Source: Myxococcus sp. RHSTA-1-4
Lineage (GTDB): Bacteria > Myxococcota > Myxococcia > Myxococcales > Myxococcaceae
NCBI RefSeq assembly: GCF_020037125.1
Contig: NZ_JAIQDG010000002.1
Span: 434,001-498,000 of the forward strand
Length of the DNA: 64,000 nt
Direction: 5' to 3'
The notes beneath the pieces are model-generated. The model was given only the letters and a program-made list of their open reading frames with translations, was not told the origin of the DNA and did no database searches. Position numbers and translations under genes: made by a program. This document shows positions 1 through 9,869 of the stretch, piece by piece (position 1 is the first letter of the stretch; each line of letters opens with the position of its first letter).

Positions 1-103
1 GGTCCGGCACGGTGGTGACGACGTTGAGGGCCGCGCGGGCGGGCGCGGCGGCGAGGAACGAGATGGCGGCGCACAGGGCCGCGAGGAGACGGAAGTGTCG
101 CAT
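1..103 (-). CDS. Metal (zinc-type) ABC transporter substrate-binding protein, N-terminus only
   Basis: The gene runs off the left edge. The first 34 residues are visible: a signal peptide (MRHFRLLAALCAAISFLAAAPARA) is followed by LNVVTTVPD, the usual first strand of ZnuA/TroA-type periplasmic metal-binding proteins. The ATG at 103 has AGGAG about 8 nt upstream. It is the third gene of an operon reading 1986 to 1 and lies 24 nt after the outer-membrane protein. Inferred role: periplasmic zinc (or manganese) capture for an ABC importer whose other subunits lie outside the window. The metal cannot be decided from this fragment; zinc is inferred from the neighbour. Confidence 0.75.
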   Translation of the reverse strand, partial: MRHFRLLAALCAAISFLAAAPARAALNVVTTVPD

Positions 104-127
104 GGGGCAGAGCTCCTGTGAGGCGGG

Positions 128-1483
<1,356 letters not shown>

Positions 1484-1560
1484 CTGGGATGCTCCTCATA
1501 CGGACGCCCGCGTGACGCGGACGTCCACCAAGACCTGAAACAGACCCGACGGGACGCGAC

Positions 1561-1986
1561 TCAGCCGCGCGCGGGAGGAGAGGCCTTGGGCGCCGTGGCG
1601 AGGACGGAGAGGGGAGGGGCGACGCTTGGCGGCGCGGTGGCCGGAGCGCTCACCGCGAGGTGCGCCAGGACGGGCAGCTCCGCGCGCGAGGCGGGTGCCT
1701 CGTCGCGCGAGCCGGAGTTGAGCAGCGGGCAGGTCTCGTGCGTGAGGCCCGCCGCGTCCGCCCCCGCCGCCGGCAACGCCGTCAGCAGGGGACTGCGCGC
1801 GGACGCGAGCCGTGCCACCGCCTGGCCCTTGCCGCCGGCCGACTCCTCGAAGGCCTGATGCTGCGGGCAGTAGCGGTGCGCGTGCGCGTCCCTCACGTGC
1901 AGCAGCGTGCCCATCGGCTGGAACGCCCACAGCGCGACCAGCAGCGTCGCGGCGAGTCGGGCGAAGGTGTGGGCGTGCTGGAGCAT
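1561..1986 (-). CDS. Small exported/membrane protein of the metal-uptake operon, unknown function
   Basis: 141 residues from the ATG at 1986. An in-frame TTG at 2037 would lengthen it, but that TTG belongs to a TTGACA -35 box, so I prefer the ATG. The N-terminus has a hydrophobic segment (LAATLLVALWAFQPMGTLLHV). After it come histidines and a cysteine (HAHRYCPQH) and a long Ala/Pro tail. The layout recalls short DUF2946-like proteins found near metal transporters, but I do not recognise a defined family. No Shine-Dalgarno sequence precedes the ATG. It is probably the first gene of the zinc operon, 77 nt before the outer-membrane barrel. The histidine/cysteine cluster could bind metal; this is a guess. 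Confidence 0.6.
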   Translation of the reverse strand: MLQHAHTFARLAATLLVALWAFQPMGTLLHVRDAHAHRYCPQHQAFEESAGGKGQAVARLASARSPLLTALPAAGADAAGLTHETCPLLNSGSRDEAPASRAELPVLAHLAVSAPATAPPSVAPPLSVLATAPKASPPARG

Positions 1987-2008
1987 CGGAGGAGGACTGA
2001 GCCGGGTG

Positions 2009-2037
2009 CTGTAATGACGACGCGCGGGAAGTGTCAA
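2009..2037 (-). promoter_or_regulatory. Sigma-70-type promoter of the metal-uptake operon
   Basis: On the minus strand a perfect TTGACA (2037-2032) is followed after 17 nt by TTACAG (2014-2009), a weak -10 box. The predicted transcript would start near 2002, about 16 nt before the ATG at 1986. An inverted repeat lies directly upstream (2039-2057). Confidence 0.45.
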
Positions 2038-2038
2038 G

Positions 2039-2057
2039 ACACGGTATCACGCCGTGT
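2039..2057. promoter_or_regulatory. Inverted repeat, possible operator for the divergent metal/FolE region
   Basis: ACACGG and CCGTGT flank a 7-nt spacer, abutting the -35 box of the zinc operon. A second, nested inverted repeat, CCCTCCA/TGGAGGG, lies at 2083-2104 on the Rieske-gene side. A Zur-type repressor would fit the neighbouring genes, but neither site matches a Zur box I know. Confidence 0.3.
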
Positions 2058-2142
2058 TCCACGGTGTGGACGTGATTGCCAGCCCTCCATTCATGGATGG
2101 AGGGATGTGTCATGACTTCCGGGGTGTTGGAGACCCGGCGCG

Positions 2143-2484
2143 ATGCGGGGACACGCTGAGGGAATCTTCATTCCGGTGGCGACGCTGGGAGACCTGGACG
2201 ACCGGGGCCGCGCGGTGGTGGACGTGGGCGGCACCCGGGTGGCGCTCGTGCGCGTCGACGGGCGCCTCCATGCCCTGGAGGACACCTGCCCCCACCGGGG
2301 GGGTCCGCTGTCGGAGGGCGACCTGGCAGGGACGCTGTTGCACTGTCCGCTGCATGCCTGGCCGTTCGACGTGCGGACGGGGCAGTGCCCGGAGCGCCCC
2401 GGCGCGAGGGTCCGCATCTACGAGGTGCGCGTCGATGGCGAGCGCATCCTCGTGTCCGCATCGGGTAGCTTCCCGCCCCGCTGA
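2143..2484 (+). CDS. Rieske-type [2Fe-2S] protein, small ferredoxin class
   Basis: 113 residues covering one complete Rieske fold. The cluster-binding motif is plain: CPHRGG about residue 46 and CPLHAW about residue 67 (C-x-H ... C-x2-H, the spacing of soluble NirD/BphF-like Rieske proteins). There is no signal peptide or membrane anchor, so it should be a cytoplasmic electron carrier or a small subunit. It is the first gene of a plus-strand group with a FolE paralogue (32 nt downstream) and a FAD-linked oxidase. A redox partner role for that oxidase is possible but unproven. Its start faces the zinc operon across about 155 nt. Confidence 0.85.
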   Translation: MRGHAEGIFIPVATLGDLDDRGRAVVDVGGTRVALVRVDGRLHALEDTCPHRGGPLSEGDLAGTLLHCPLHAWPFDVRTGQCPERPGARVRIYEVRVDGERILVSASGSFPPR

Positions 2485-2515
2485 ATGCCGGCCCCCTCCA
2501 GGAGCGACCGACACC

Positions 2516-3151
2516 GTGACTTCGTCCCGAGCCCGCCGCGGAACCCCGTCCGCCCCGACTCCCCCCGCCGTCGTGGCCCCTGACCGCGCGGCCATGGCCC
2601 GCGCGGTGGAGGACTTCCTCCGCGCGGCGGGCCTGCCCCTCCAGGACGCCAACCTCCAGGGCACCCCCGAGCGCGTCGCCGAGGCCTGGGCGGGCGAGTT
2701 CCTCGACGGTTATGGCCGCACGCCCGAGGAGGCGCTGGGGGAGACGTTCCCCGCGCCGCCGGACTCGTCCGGGGAGCTGGTGGTGGTGACGGACCTGCGC
2801 TTCCACTCCATGTGTCCGCACCACCTGCTGCCCCTGTCGGGCCGGGCCCATGTGGCGTACGTGCCGGGCAAGCGCGTGGTGGGCTTCGGCCGGCTGTCCT
2901 CGCTGGTGGACTGCTTCGCGCACCGGCTCATCCTCCAGGAGGACCTGGCCCGGTGCGTGGCAGGCGCCCTGGCCCGAGTGCTCGGCAGCCCCGCCACCGC
3001 CTGCATCATCGAGGCGGAGCAGGCCTGCCTGCGCCTGAGGGGCGACAAGCAGCGCGACGCCGTCACCCACGCGGAGGCCTACGAGGGCACGCTGCGCAAG
3101 GACGGAGCCCTGCGCCGCGAATTGTGGGCCCGGCTGGGGGCCCGGCGATGA
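2516..3151 (+). CDS. folE: GTP cyclohydrolase I (FolE) paralogue with altered active site
   Basis: 211 residues from a GTG with AGGAG upstream. The fold is FolE: SMCPHHLLP carries the Cys and His-His zinc/active-site motif, and LQEDLARCV keeps the Gln-Glu pair that binds GTP in E. coli FolE. Other positions differ. E. coli His179 (in H-x-C181) is Gln here (AEQACLRLRG), and the Ser135-Lys136 pair appears as Gly-Arg (GFGRLSSLVD). Classical FolE makes dihydroneopterin triphosphate from GTP for folate and pterins. With the histidine lost, full activity is doubtful, so it may be a divergent or partial-reaction paralogue. Its ATGA stop/start overlap with the downstream FAD oxidase implies translational coupling. 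Confidence 0.8.
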   Translation: MTSSRARRGTPSAPTPPAVVAPDRAAMARAVEDFLRAAGLPLQDANLQGTPERVAEAWAGEFLDGYGRTPEEALGETFPAPPDSSGELVVVTDLRFHSMCPHHLLPLSGRAHVAYVPGKRVVGFGRLSSLVDCFAHRLILQEDLARCVAGALARVLGSPATACIIEAEQACLRLRGDKQRDAVTHAEAYEGTLRKDGALRRELWARLGARR

Positions 3152-4575
3152 GCACGCCCGCGCGCGTCTTCTCCCGCGTGGAGCCCGAGCGCGTGGAGCG
3201 CGCCTGCGCGGAGCTCCTGAGGGTGCTCTCCCCGGGCCAGGTGCGCCGCGATGCGGACACGCTCGCCGCCTACGCGCGCGACGAGTCCGACAGCGGCGTG
3301 TACCCGCCGGACGCCGTCGTCTTCCCGGAGAGCACGAGCCAGGTGTCCGCCGTCTTCAAGGTGTGCGCGGCGCACGGCGTGCCCTTCACACCCTGCGGGG
3401 CGCGCAGTGGAAAGAGCGGGGGCTCGCTGCCCTTGAAGGGCGGGGTGGCGGTGAGCCTGGAGCGGATGAACCGCATCCGCTCCATCTCCGCGGAGGACCT
3501 CACCGCGGTGGTGGAGCCCGGCGTGGTGACGGGCGACCTGATGAAGGCGGTGGAGGCGGTGGGCCTCTTCTACCCGCCGGACCCGAACTCGTGGGAGTGG
3601 TGCACGCTGGGTGGCAACGTGGCGGAGAACGCCGGCGGTCCGCGCGCCCTCAAGTACGGCGTCACGCGTGACTACGTCATCGGCCTGGAGTGGGTGCTGC
3701 CGGACGGCGAGGTGCTGCGCGTGGGCCGCCGCACCATCAAGGGCGTGGCCGGTTATGACCTCGTGGGCCTCTTCGTCGGCTCGGAGGGCACGCTGGGCGT
3801 CGCCACCGAAATCACCCTCCAGCTCATCCCCCTGCCGCGCAAGGTGATGACCGCCCTGGTGGTCTTCCCCTCCGTGCAACACGCCGCGCGCGGTGTCTCC
3901 GCCGTGCTCGCCGCCGGCATCCTCCCGCGCTGCCTGGAGCTCATCGACGACGTCGCCCTGCGCGCGGTGGACGGCCGCGGCTTCCACTTCCCGCCGGGCG
4001 CGGGCTCCGCCGTCATCATCGAGGTGGACGGCAACCATGAGGACGGCCTGCTCGCCGAGCTGGCTCAGCTCGGTGACATCTGCGCACAGCAGGGCGCCAC
4101 CCAGACGCTGGTGGCCCAGGACGACTCCCAGCGCGAGAAGCTCTGGGCCGCGCGCCGCTCCATTTCCCCGGCGCTCCGGGCCGTCAAGCCTCACAAGATT
4201 TCCGAGGACATCGTCGTGCCCCGCTCCCGGATTCCGGAAATCATCGAGCGGCTGAAGGCCATGGGGGCGGAGCTGGGCCTGACGGTGGCGACGTACGGCC
4301 ACGCGGGCGACGGAAACCTCCACGCCAACATCCTGTACGAGGGGCCGCATCAGCGGGCGCTGGTGGAGGAGGCCCTGCGCCGCATGCTGGTGATGACGGT
4401 GGAGCTGGGCGGCACGATCACAGGCGAGCATGGTGTAGGCCACGCCAAGCGGGAATATCTGCCGCTGGAGCAGCAGCCGGCGCTCATCTCCCTGCAGCGC
4501 AGGCTCAAGACCTTCTTCGACCCATCAGGCCTCCTCAATCCGGAGAAAATCTTCCCCGCGCCCGAGCGTTCTTAA
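3148..4575 (+). CDS. FAD-linked oxidase, GlcD / D-lactate dehydrogenase family
   Basis: 475 residues, starting in a 4-nt overlap with the FolE-like gene. An N-terminal FAD-binding (PCMH-type) domain has the pattern PCGARSGKSGGS and, later, GGNVAENAGGPRALKYG. The C-terminal FAD-oxidase cap ends with the family signature YGHAGDGNLH and GEHGVGHAKREYL. Members oxidise 2-hydroxy acids such as glycolate or D-lactate and pass electrons to a quinone or a partner Fe-S protein. No glcE or glcF homologue follows, so it is probably a single-subunit D-2-hydroxyacid dehydrogenase. The substrate cannot be told from sequence. The nearby Rieske protein could be its electron acceptor. Confidence 0.85.
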   Translation: MSTPARVFSRVEPERVERACAELLRVLSPGQVRRDADTLAAYARDESDSGVYPPDAVVFPESTSQVSAVFKVCAAHGVPFTPCGARSGKSGGSLPLKGGVAVSLERMNRIRSISAEDLTAVVEPGVVTGDLMKAVEAVGLFYPPDPNSWEWCTLGGNVAENAGGPRALKYGVTRDYVIGLEWVLPDGEVLRVGRRTIKGVAGYDLVGLFVGSEGTLGVATEITLQLIPLPRKVMTALVVFPSVQHAARGVSAVLAAGILPRCLELIDDVALRAVDGRGFHFPPGAGSAVIIEVDGNHEDGLLAELAQLGDICAQQGATQTLVAQDDSQREKLWAARRSISPALRAVKPHKISEDIVVPRSRIPEIIERLKAMGAELGLTVATYGHAGDGNLHANILYEGPHQRALVEEALRRMLVMTVELGGTITGEHGVGHAKREYLPLEQQPALISLQRRLKTFFDPSGLLNPEKIFPAPERS

Positions 4576-4795
4576 TTCGTAGCCGGAATGGGCTCATTTT
4601 CGTCGGGCCGTCACGCCCCTTACCTTCCAAGTCCCGAGAAGGGCTGGGCATTGACGGCCTTGTGACAGGGGTAAGGGAGCGAAATGCCCCTCTGGGACGG
4701 AATGAGAAACCCTTTCGCTCGTTGCGCGTCTTAGTTGCAGGTGGACGCGGAGCGGCGGGGGAGCGCGTCCGGCATCGAACGGAGGACGGGAAATC

Positions 4796-5548
4796 ATGGC
4801 CAATTCGACGAAGTACGGGACGGAGGGCCTGTCTCACTACCTGCGCAACCTGGGCGGCCACCAGCAGCTGACCCGCGAGCAGGAGTACGAGCTGGCTCGG
4901 CGCGCTCGCAAGGGGGACGAGTCCGCGCGGCAGACGCTCGCCAGCTCCAATCTGGCCTTTGTCGTCGCCGTGGCGAAGAAGTTCGCCAACCGCGGCGCGC
5001 GCCTGGATGACCTCATCCAGGAAGGCAACGTGGGGCTCATGAAGGCAATCGAGCACTTCGACCCCAAGAAGAACGTGCGCTTTGCCACCTATGCGGTGTG
5101 GTGGATTCGCGCCTACATCACCCGCTACCTGAAGGACAACCGCAGCCAGGTGCGCGGCGGCGAGGCCGAGCGCGGCAGCATGGTGGACTTCTCCCTGGAT
5201 GCCACCATCGACGAGGAGGGGGAGACCACCTTCCTCGACCGCATCGAGGACACCGGCCCCTCTCCGCAGCAGATCTATCTGTCTCGCGAGCAGGACACGG
5301 AAATCCAGGAGGCGCTCGCCAAGGTCCGCAAGCGCATTGGCGACCTGGGCTGGGACATCCTCACGGAGCGGCTCACCCAGGACAAGCCGCTCACCCTGGA
5401 GGAGCTGGGCCAGCGCTGGGGCGTGTCGCGCGAGCGCGTGCGCCAGGTGGAGCTGAAGACGAAGAACTTCCTCGAGCGCTACCTCTCCGCGTTCAACGAG
5501 AACGAGGAGCTGGCCGACGAGCTGACCTCCTCCGCCGACGCCGCCTGA
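4796..5548 (+). CDS. RNA polymerase sigma-70 family factor, RpoH-like
   Basis: 250 residues. Region 1.2/2 is well kept: LTREQEYELARRARKGD, NLAFVVAVAKKFANRG, DLIQEGNVGLMKAIEHFDP, then FATYAVWWIRAYITRYL (2.3/2.4). Region 4 ends with the helix-turn-helix WGVSRERVRQVE. Region 1.1 is absent and region 3 is short, as in group 3 RpoH-type factors. Myxobacteria use such sigma factors (M. xanthus SigB and SigC) in development and stress. I cannot say which orthologue this is. It is monocistronic, with 220 nt of noncoding DNA upstream (a TTGACG at 4651 lacks a convincing -10 box) and a terminator just downstream. Confidence 0.88.
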   Translation: MANSTKYGTEGLSHYLRNLGGHQQLTREQEYELARRARKGDESARQTLASSNLAFVVAVAKKFANRGARLDDLIQEGNVGLMKAIEHFDPKKNVRFATYAVWWIRAYITRYLKDNRSQVRGGEAERGSMVDFSLDATIDEEGETTFLDRIEDTGPSPQQIYLSREQDTEIQEALAKVRKRIGDLGWDILTERLTQDKPLTLEELGQRWGVSRERVRQVELKTKNFLERYLSAFNENEELADELTSSADAA

Positions 5549-5586
5549 GTCATCACGGCCTCCCCACCCGGGGAGACGCCCCCCCA

Positions 5587-5636
5587 GGGCGGGACTGGAC
5601 GGGTCTTCCCCCCGACCGGCCCCGCCCTTGTTTTTT
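5587..5636 (+). terminator. Intrinsic terminator after the sigma-factor gene
   Basis: GGGCGGG (5587-5593) pairs with CCCGCCC (5621-5627), with an inner GGTC/GACC pair, and is followed by TTGTTTTTT. It ends the transcript 38 nt after the sigma-factor stop. Confidence 0.8.
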
Positions 5637-5698
5637 CCAGTGAACACCCGGTGGGTTGGATTGCCTGCTGGCGAGCGTGCGTGCTAAACCCACCCGCC

Positions 5699-6439
5699 AT
5701 GCGCTTGATTTTGCTCGCCTTGTTCCTGCTCGTGACCTCCGCGGCACGGGCGGCGGACCCCGGGCTTGTGTCCACGCTGGACTCCCTCCATCAGAAGCGC
5801 GGGGACTCCGCCTCCGTGAAGGAGTTGGAGGTCCAACTGAAGCAGGCGCTGGACGCGGCCCCGGAGGACTTCGAGCTCGTCTGGCGCAAGGCCCGCCTCC
5901 TCCAGTGGCAGGCGGATGGGGCCCGGGACGAGAAGCTGAAGAAGGTGCTCGGCCGGCAGACCTGGGACTGGGGGGACAAGGCCGCGAAGCTCTCCCCCGA
6001 GCGCGTGGAGGGCCACTACTACGCGGCCGCCGGCATCGGCGCCTATTCCCAGGCGGTGGGCGTCATGAAGGCGCTGGGCGAGGGGTTGGAGGGCAAGTTC
6101 AATGAGCGGCTGGACAGGGCCATCCAGCTCAATCCCGATTTCGATGGGGGCGCCCCTTTGTTGGCCAAGGGGCGGTACTACTACGAGCTGCCGTGGCCCA
6201 AGCGAGACCTGGGCAAGTCCGCGGCGTTGTACGAGAAGGCCATCGCGAAGCATCCGTGGATGCTGCGCGCGCATCTGTTCCTCGCCGAGACGCTCCTGAA
6301 GGACGGCAAGGCCCAGAAGGCGCGTGACGCCATCCAGAAGGTGAAGCAGGGCAGTATCGCGTACGACCCACCCGAGGGCCGTCGCGTGCAGGAGTTGGCC
6401 AGGCAGGTCGAAGCCGACATCGAGGAGGAGCTCAAGTGA
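5699..6439 (+). CDS. Periplasmic tetratricopeptide-like protein
   Basis: 246 residues from the ATG at 5699. The signal peptide MRLILLALFLLVTSAARA is followed by helical, Lys/Glu/Ala-rich sequence with TPR-like units (for example LYEKAIAKHPWMLRAHLFLAETLLKDGK near the C-terminus). It should be an exported helical scaffold. Its stop overlaps the GTG start of the acyl-CoA synthetase gene (GTGA), so the two are translated together, yet one is exported and the other cytoplasmic. The functional link is unknown. Confidence 0.75.
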   Translation: MRLILLALFLLVTSAARAADPGLVSTLDSLHQKRGDSASVKELEVQLKQALDAAPEDFELVWRKARLLQWQADGARDEKLKKVLGRQTWDWGDKAAKLSPERVEGHYYAAAGIGAYSQAVGVMKALGEGLEGKFNERLDRAIQLNPDFDGGAPLLAKGRYYYELPWPKRDLGKSAALYEKAIAKHPWMLRAHLFLAETLLKDGKAQKARDAIQKVKQGSIAYDPPEGRRVQELARQVEADIEEELK

Positions 6440-8307
6440 GAGCAGAGAATCAGATGGTAGCTCCGGCTCCCGCGGCCGGGGGGGCGCAAGAAGGAAACCT
6501 CGTCCAGCTGCTCGTCCAGAACGCGCGCAACGCCTCGAAGGTAGGCGCGACGCACAAGAAGGACGGGCGGTGGCAGGACGTCACGTGGGCGCAGATTCTG
6601 GAGGACGTGAAGGCGGTATCCGCGGGCCTGGTGGCCCTGGGTGTGAAGCCTGGAGACAGGGTGGCGCTCTTCGCCAACACCAGCCTCCAGTGGATCATCT
6701 GTGACCTGGCCATCAGCGCGACGCAGGCCATCACCGTGCCCATCTACTCGTCCAACACCCCGGACGAGTGCCGCTACATCATCAACCACTCCGAGGCGTC
6801 GGTCCTCTTCGTCGACAGCGACGAGAAGGACGCCAAGCAGGTGGGCCGGCTGACGCGCATCCGCCAGAAGCTGGCGGAGATGCCGTCCCTCCAGAAGATC
6901 ATCGCCTTCAACGGGCCCGTCTCCGGCGGCAACGAGATGACGCTCGACGACCTGATCGCCCAGGGCCGCGCGGAGCACCAGGCCCGCCCCGGCGCCTTCG
7001 ACGAGCGGGTGGCGGCGGTGAAGATGGAGGACACCAACTCGCTCATCTACACCTCGGGCACCACGGGCGAGCCGAAGGGCGTCATCCTCACCCACAGCAA
7101 CTGGTACTACGAGGCCAAGGCGGCCCAGTCCGTGGGCATGATGCAGCCCGACGACGCCGTCATGCTCTTCCTGCCGCTGGCGCACGTGTTCGCGCAGGTG
7201 GTGAAGGCGGCCTGGCTGAGCATGGGCTACCGGCTCATCCTCGCCGAGTCGGTGGACAAGCTCCTCGCCAACCTGGTGGAGACGAAGCCCTCCGTGCTGC
7301 CCTCGGTGCCGCGCGTCTTCGAGAAGGTCTACAACGGCGTGGTGGCCAACGGCTCCGCGGCCCCGGGCCTCAAGGGCCGGCTGTTCCGCTGGGCCTTCAA
7401 GCACTTCGACGCGTACGTCGAGGCCCGCGTCCAGGGCCGCGAGTACAACAGCATGGGCTTCGCGCTGGCGAAGAAGCTGGTGTTCAGCAAGGTGCAGGCC
7501 ACCATCAGCGAGAAGCTGGGTGGCAACATGCGCATCTTCATCTCCGGTGGCGCGCCGCTGTCCGCGAAGATTGGCTACTTCTTCGACCTGCTGGGCTTCA
7601 AGGTCCTGGAGGGCTACGGCCTGACGGAGACGTCCGCCGGCACCACCGTCAACCGCGAGAACAAGATCAAGATCGGCAGCGTGGGCGCCCCCATGCCGGG
7701 CACGGAGGTCAAGATCGCCCCCGACGGCGAGATTCTCCTCCGCGGCCCCGGCATCATGAAGGGGTACTACAAGAACGAGGCCGCCACGAAGGAGGCCCTC
7801 GAGCCGGACGGCTGGTTCCACACGGGCGACATCGGCGAGCTGGACTCGGACAACTACATTCGCATCACCGACCGCAAGAAGGACATCATCGTCACCGCGG
7901 GCGGCAAGAACGTGGCGCCGCAGAACATCGAGAACCAGCTCAAGACGCACCCCATCATCAGCCAGGCCATGGTGTACGGCGACAAGCGCCCGTACCTCGT
8001 GGTGCTCATCACCGTGTCCGAAGAGGCCGCCCGCAAGCTCCTCCAGGACAAGGGCGCCCCGGTGGGCACCTACGCGGAGAACGCGAAGCGGCCGGAGATC
8101 CACGCCGCGGTGAAGGCGGCCGTGGACGCGGTGAACTCGGAAATGCCTCCGTACTCCACCGTCAAGCGCTTCGTGGTGCTGGATGCGGACTTCTCCCAGG
8201 AGACGGGGGAGCTGACGCCCAAGCTGAGCGTGAAGCGCAAGGTGTGCAACGCCAAGTACAAGGCGCAGATCGACACCATGTACGAGGGCGCCGCCGTCGT
8301 CGACTGA
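6436..8307 (+). CDS. Long-chain fatty-acid-CoA ligase (AMP-forming), FadD15-like
   Basis: 623 residues from a GTG preceded by GGAGG at 8 nt. The adenylate-forming signature YTSGTTGEPKGV (A3) lies near residue 200, the A5-type motif GYGLTETSAG near 395, and GWFHTGDIGELD with ITDRKKDIIVTAGGKNVAPQ (A7/A8 and hinge) near 455-495. The length and the GKNVAPQNIE block fit the larger long-chain ligases that activate fatty acids for beta-oxidation or lipid synthesis. It is cytoplasmic or membrane-associated. Other lipid genes lie nearby (SCP2 protein, acyl-CoA racemase, acyl-CoA dehydrogenase). Confidence 0.93.
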   Translation: MRAENQMVAPAPAAGGAQEGNLVQLLVQNARNASKVGATHKKDGRWQDVTWAQILEDVKAVSAGLVALGVKPGDRVALFANTSLQWIICDLAISATQAITVPIYSSNTPDECRYIINHSEASVLFVDSDEKDAKQVGRLTRIRQKLAEMPSLQKIIAFNGPVSGGNEMTLDDLIAQGRAEHQARPGAFDERVAAVKMEDTNSLIYTSGTTGEPKGVILTHSNWYYEAKAAQSVGMMQPDDAVMLFLPLAHVFAQVVKAAWLSMGYRLILAESVDKLLANLVETKPSVLPSVPRVFEKVYNGVVANGSAAPGLKGRLFRWAFKHFDAYVEARVQGREYNSMGFALAKKLVFSKVQATISEKLGGNMRIFISGGAPLSAKIGYFFDLLGFKVLEGYGLTETSAGTTVNRENKIKIGSVGAPMPGTEVKIAPDGEILLRGPGIMKGYYKNEAATKEALEPDGWFHTGDIGELDSDNYIRITDRKKDIIVTAGGKNVAPQNIENQLKTHPIISQAMVYGDKRPYLVVLITVSEEAARKLLQDKGAPVGTYAENAKRPEIHAAVKAAVDAVNSEMPPYSTVKRFVVLDADFSQETGELTPKLSVKRKVCNAKYKAQIDTMYEGAAVVD

Positions 8308-8367
8308 GTCCCGCGGCCCGCGGCCCGGCCCCTCACGCGGGGGCCGGGAGCAGGGTGGCAGGTCCGT

Positions 8368-8417
8368 CAAAAGACAACGCCCGACTCACCCCGTGCGAGC
8401 AGGGTGGGCCGGGCGTT
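8368..8417 (-). terminator. Intrinsic terminator of tatA, possibly bidirectional
   Basis: AACGCCCG (8376-8383) pairs with CGGGCGTT (8410-8417). Read on the minus strand the hairpin is followed by GTCTTTTG. It sits between the convergent acyl-CoA ligase and tatA genes. A second GC hairpin (CCCGGCCCC/GGGGCCGGG, about 8327-8348) lacks a T-run. Confidence 0.65.
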
Positions 8418-8457
8418 GGTGTCTCGGCACCCGGGGGACGGGCGCTTCGAGAAGGGC

Positions 8458-8712
8458 TCAGCCGTGGTGGCTGGGCGTCTGCGACTTGGAGACGTCCTTC
8501 TCCACGCCGGTGCTGCTGGCGAGCGTGCCGCCCGCCTTCTTGTCCCCGGCGCCCGGGCCGCCCGCGTCGCTCTCCTCGCTGTTGAAGCTGCGCTTGAAGT
8601 TGCGGATCGCGCTGCCCATGGACGCGCCCAGCTGCGGCAGCCGGGTGGCCCCGAACAGGAGCAGCAGCACGAAAAGGATCAACATCAATTCCATTGGCTT
8701 CAGCCCCAGCAT
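8458..8712 (-). CDS. tatA: Sec-independent translocase subunit TatA/E
   Basis: 84 residues from an ATG with AAGGAG upstream. It has one N-terminal membrane helix (MELMLILFVLLLLFGATRLPQLG), the FG hinge before an amphipathic helix, then GSAIRNFKRSF and a polar Ser/Asp/Lys tail ending in two histidines. This is the standard TatA layout: multimers form the pore for folded twin-arginine substrates in the inner membrane. tatB and tatC are not adjacent, so the gene is separate from any tatABC operon, as is common in Deltaproteobacteria/Myxococcota. Confidence 0.92.
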   Translation of the reverse strand: MLGLKPMELMLILFVLLLLFGATRLPQLGASMGSAIRNFKRSFNSEESDAGGPGAGDKKAGGTLASSTGVEKDVSKSQTPSHHG

Positions 8713-8787
8713 CGCACGGCTCCTTCGCGTAAACGCGCGGAGCATAGCGGTGGGCGCCTCCGGCCGCCAGCAACTCCGGACGGACAC

Positions 8788-9807
8788 CTACATCTGCATG
8801 CTCGCTGGAGGACCAAGCTCGGCCGGGGGGGCCATGGCGAGTGTGAGGAAGAGGGTGCTGCCGGCGCGGTCCGTCTCCACGCCCACGCCGCCGCCATGGA
8901 CCTCCACCTCCTGCCGGGCGAGGGAGACGCGGAGCGGGTCCTCCAGCTTCTTCTCCCGGAAGGCGCGCTCCTCGCGCTGGAAGACGGCCGTGGCGTCCTC
9001 GTCCGACAGGGGCGTCCCCTCGCGCCGCACCTCCACCCGCACCTGGGGCGGGGTGGTCCGCACGCGCAGGCGGATGACCTCTCCGGCCTGGGCGCGCGCC
9101 AGATGGTACTGGATGAAGGACTCCACGGCGTGCTGGATGCGGGCCCCGTCCACGCTCACTTCCGGCACCACCGCCCGCGGGTCCACGTCCAGCAGCAGCG
9201 CGACGTTGGCCGCGGTGGCGGCGGCGCGCTGGCGCTCCACCGCCGCGTCCAGCAGGGGGAGCAGCGGCTGCCGCTCCGGCTCACAGGCGAGCGCGCCCAG
9301 GTCCGCCCGGCTGGCGTCGAAGAAGTCCTGGGCGAAGGCCAGGGAGCGGTCCGCGTTGCGGAGGATGGTCTCCAGGCCTCGCTTCACCTTCGGCTCCAGG
9401 GGCGAGCGCCCGTTGAGCAGCAGGGCCGCGTACGAGCGGACGTTGGCCAGCGAGCCCCTCAGGTCATGCGACGCCATGCCCAGGTAGCGCACGTGCCGGC
9501 GGACGGAGGCCTCGTCCCAGTCCAGCGGGAAGGTCCACAAGAGCCTCGCCCCGTCCTCCAGGGCCTGTTCGCCGGCCAGCACCGCGCGGCCGTCGCGCTC
9601 CCAGACGCTCCCGTGGATGGCCCGCCGCCGGAAGCCGGCCCCGGCCAGCAGCGCCTCCACCGAGGACACCGTGGGCGGCAGCTCCCCCAGGCCCAGGTGC
9701 TCGAGCAGCGTGCGGCCGAGCAGCCGGGGGCCGCCCTGGCGGGGGATGAGGACCAGCCCGGGCGCCGCCGGGGTGCTGCCTGCTCCCATCTCCCTCGGGC
9801 TCCCCAC
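8788..9807 (-). CDS. Histidine-kinase-like protein with a degenerate catalytic domain
   Basis: 339 residues. The first 95 may be a worn PAS-like sensor. An H-box (MASHDLRGSLANVRSYAALL, His114) is followed by a HisKA-like helical pair. The region that should be the HATPase domain (about 190-330) keeps the length and strand/helix pattern, but the N-box asparagines are missing (HAVESFIQYHL) and no DxGxG or G2 glycine loop is visible. It is probably unable to bind ATP normally and may act as a phosphotransfer or regulatory protein. It is divergent from a stand-alone receiver (start 9924), its likely partner. No membrane segment is seen. Confidence 0.7.
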   Translation of the reverse strand: MGSPREMGAGSTPAAPGLVLIPRQGGPRLLGRTLLEHLGLGELPPTVSSVEALLAGAGFRRRAIHGSVWERDGRAVLAGEQALEDGARLLWTFPLDWDEASVRRHVRYLGMASHDLRGSLANVRSYAALLLNGRSPLEPKVKRGLETILRNADRSLAFAQDFFDASRADLGALACEPERQPLLPLLDAAVERQRAAATAANVALLLDVDPRAVVPEVSVDGARIQHAVESFIQYHLARAQAGEVIRLRVRTTPPQVRVEVRREGTPLSDEDATAVFQREERAFREKKLEDPLRVSLARQEVEVHGGGVGVETDRAGSTLFLTLAMAPPAELGPPASMQM

Positions 9808-9869
9808 TTTTTCCGCCTCCTGTCCAGCAGGTCACGGAAAGGGTGGGCAGCCAATGTCGGTTTTGCAAC

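Noticed and set aside
2054..2515. Long open frame upstream of and in phase with folE
   Set aside because: It overlaps the Rieske gene in another frame; the GTG at 2516 with AGGAG is a better start, and residues before it are unlike FolE.
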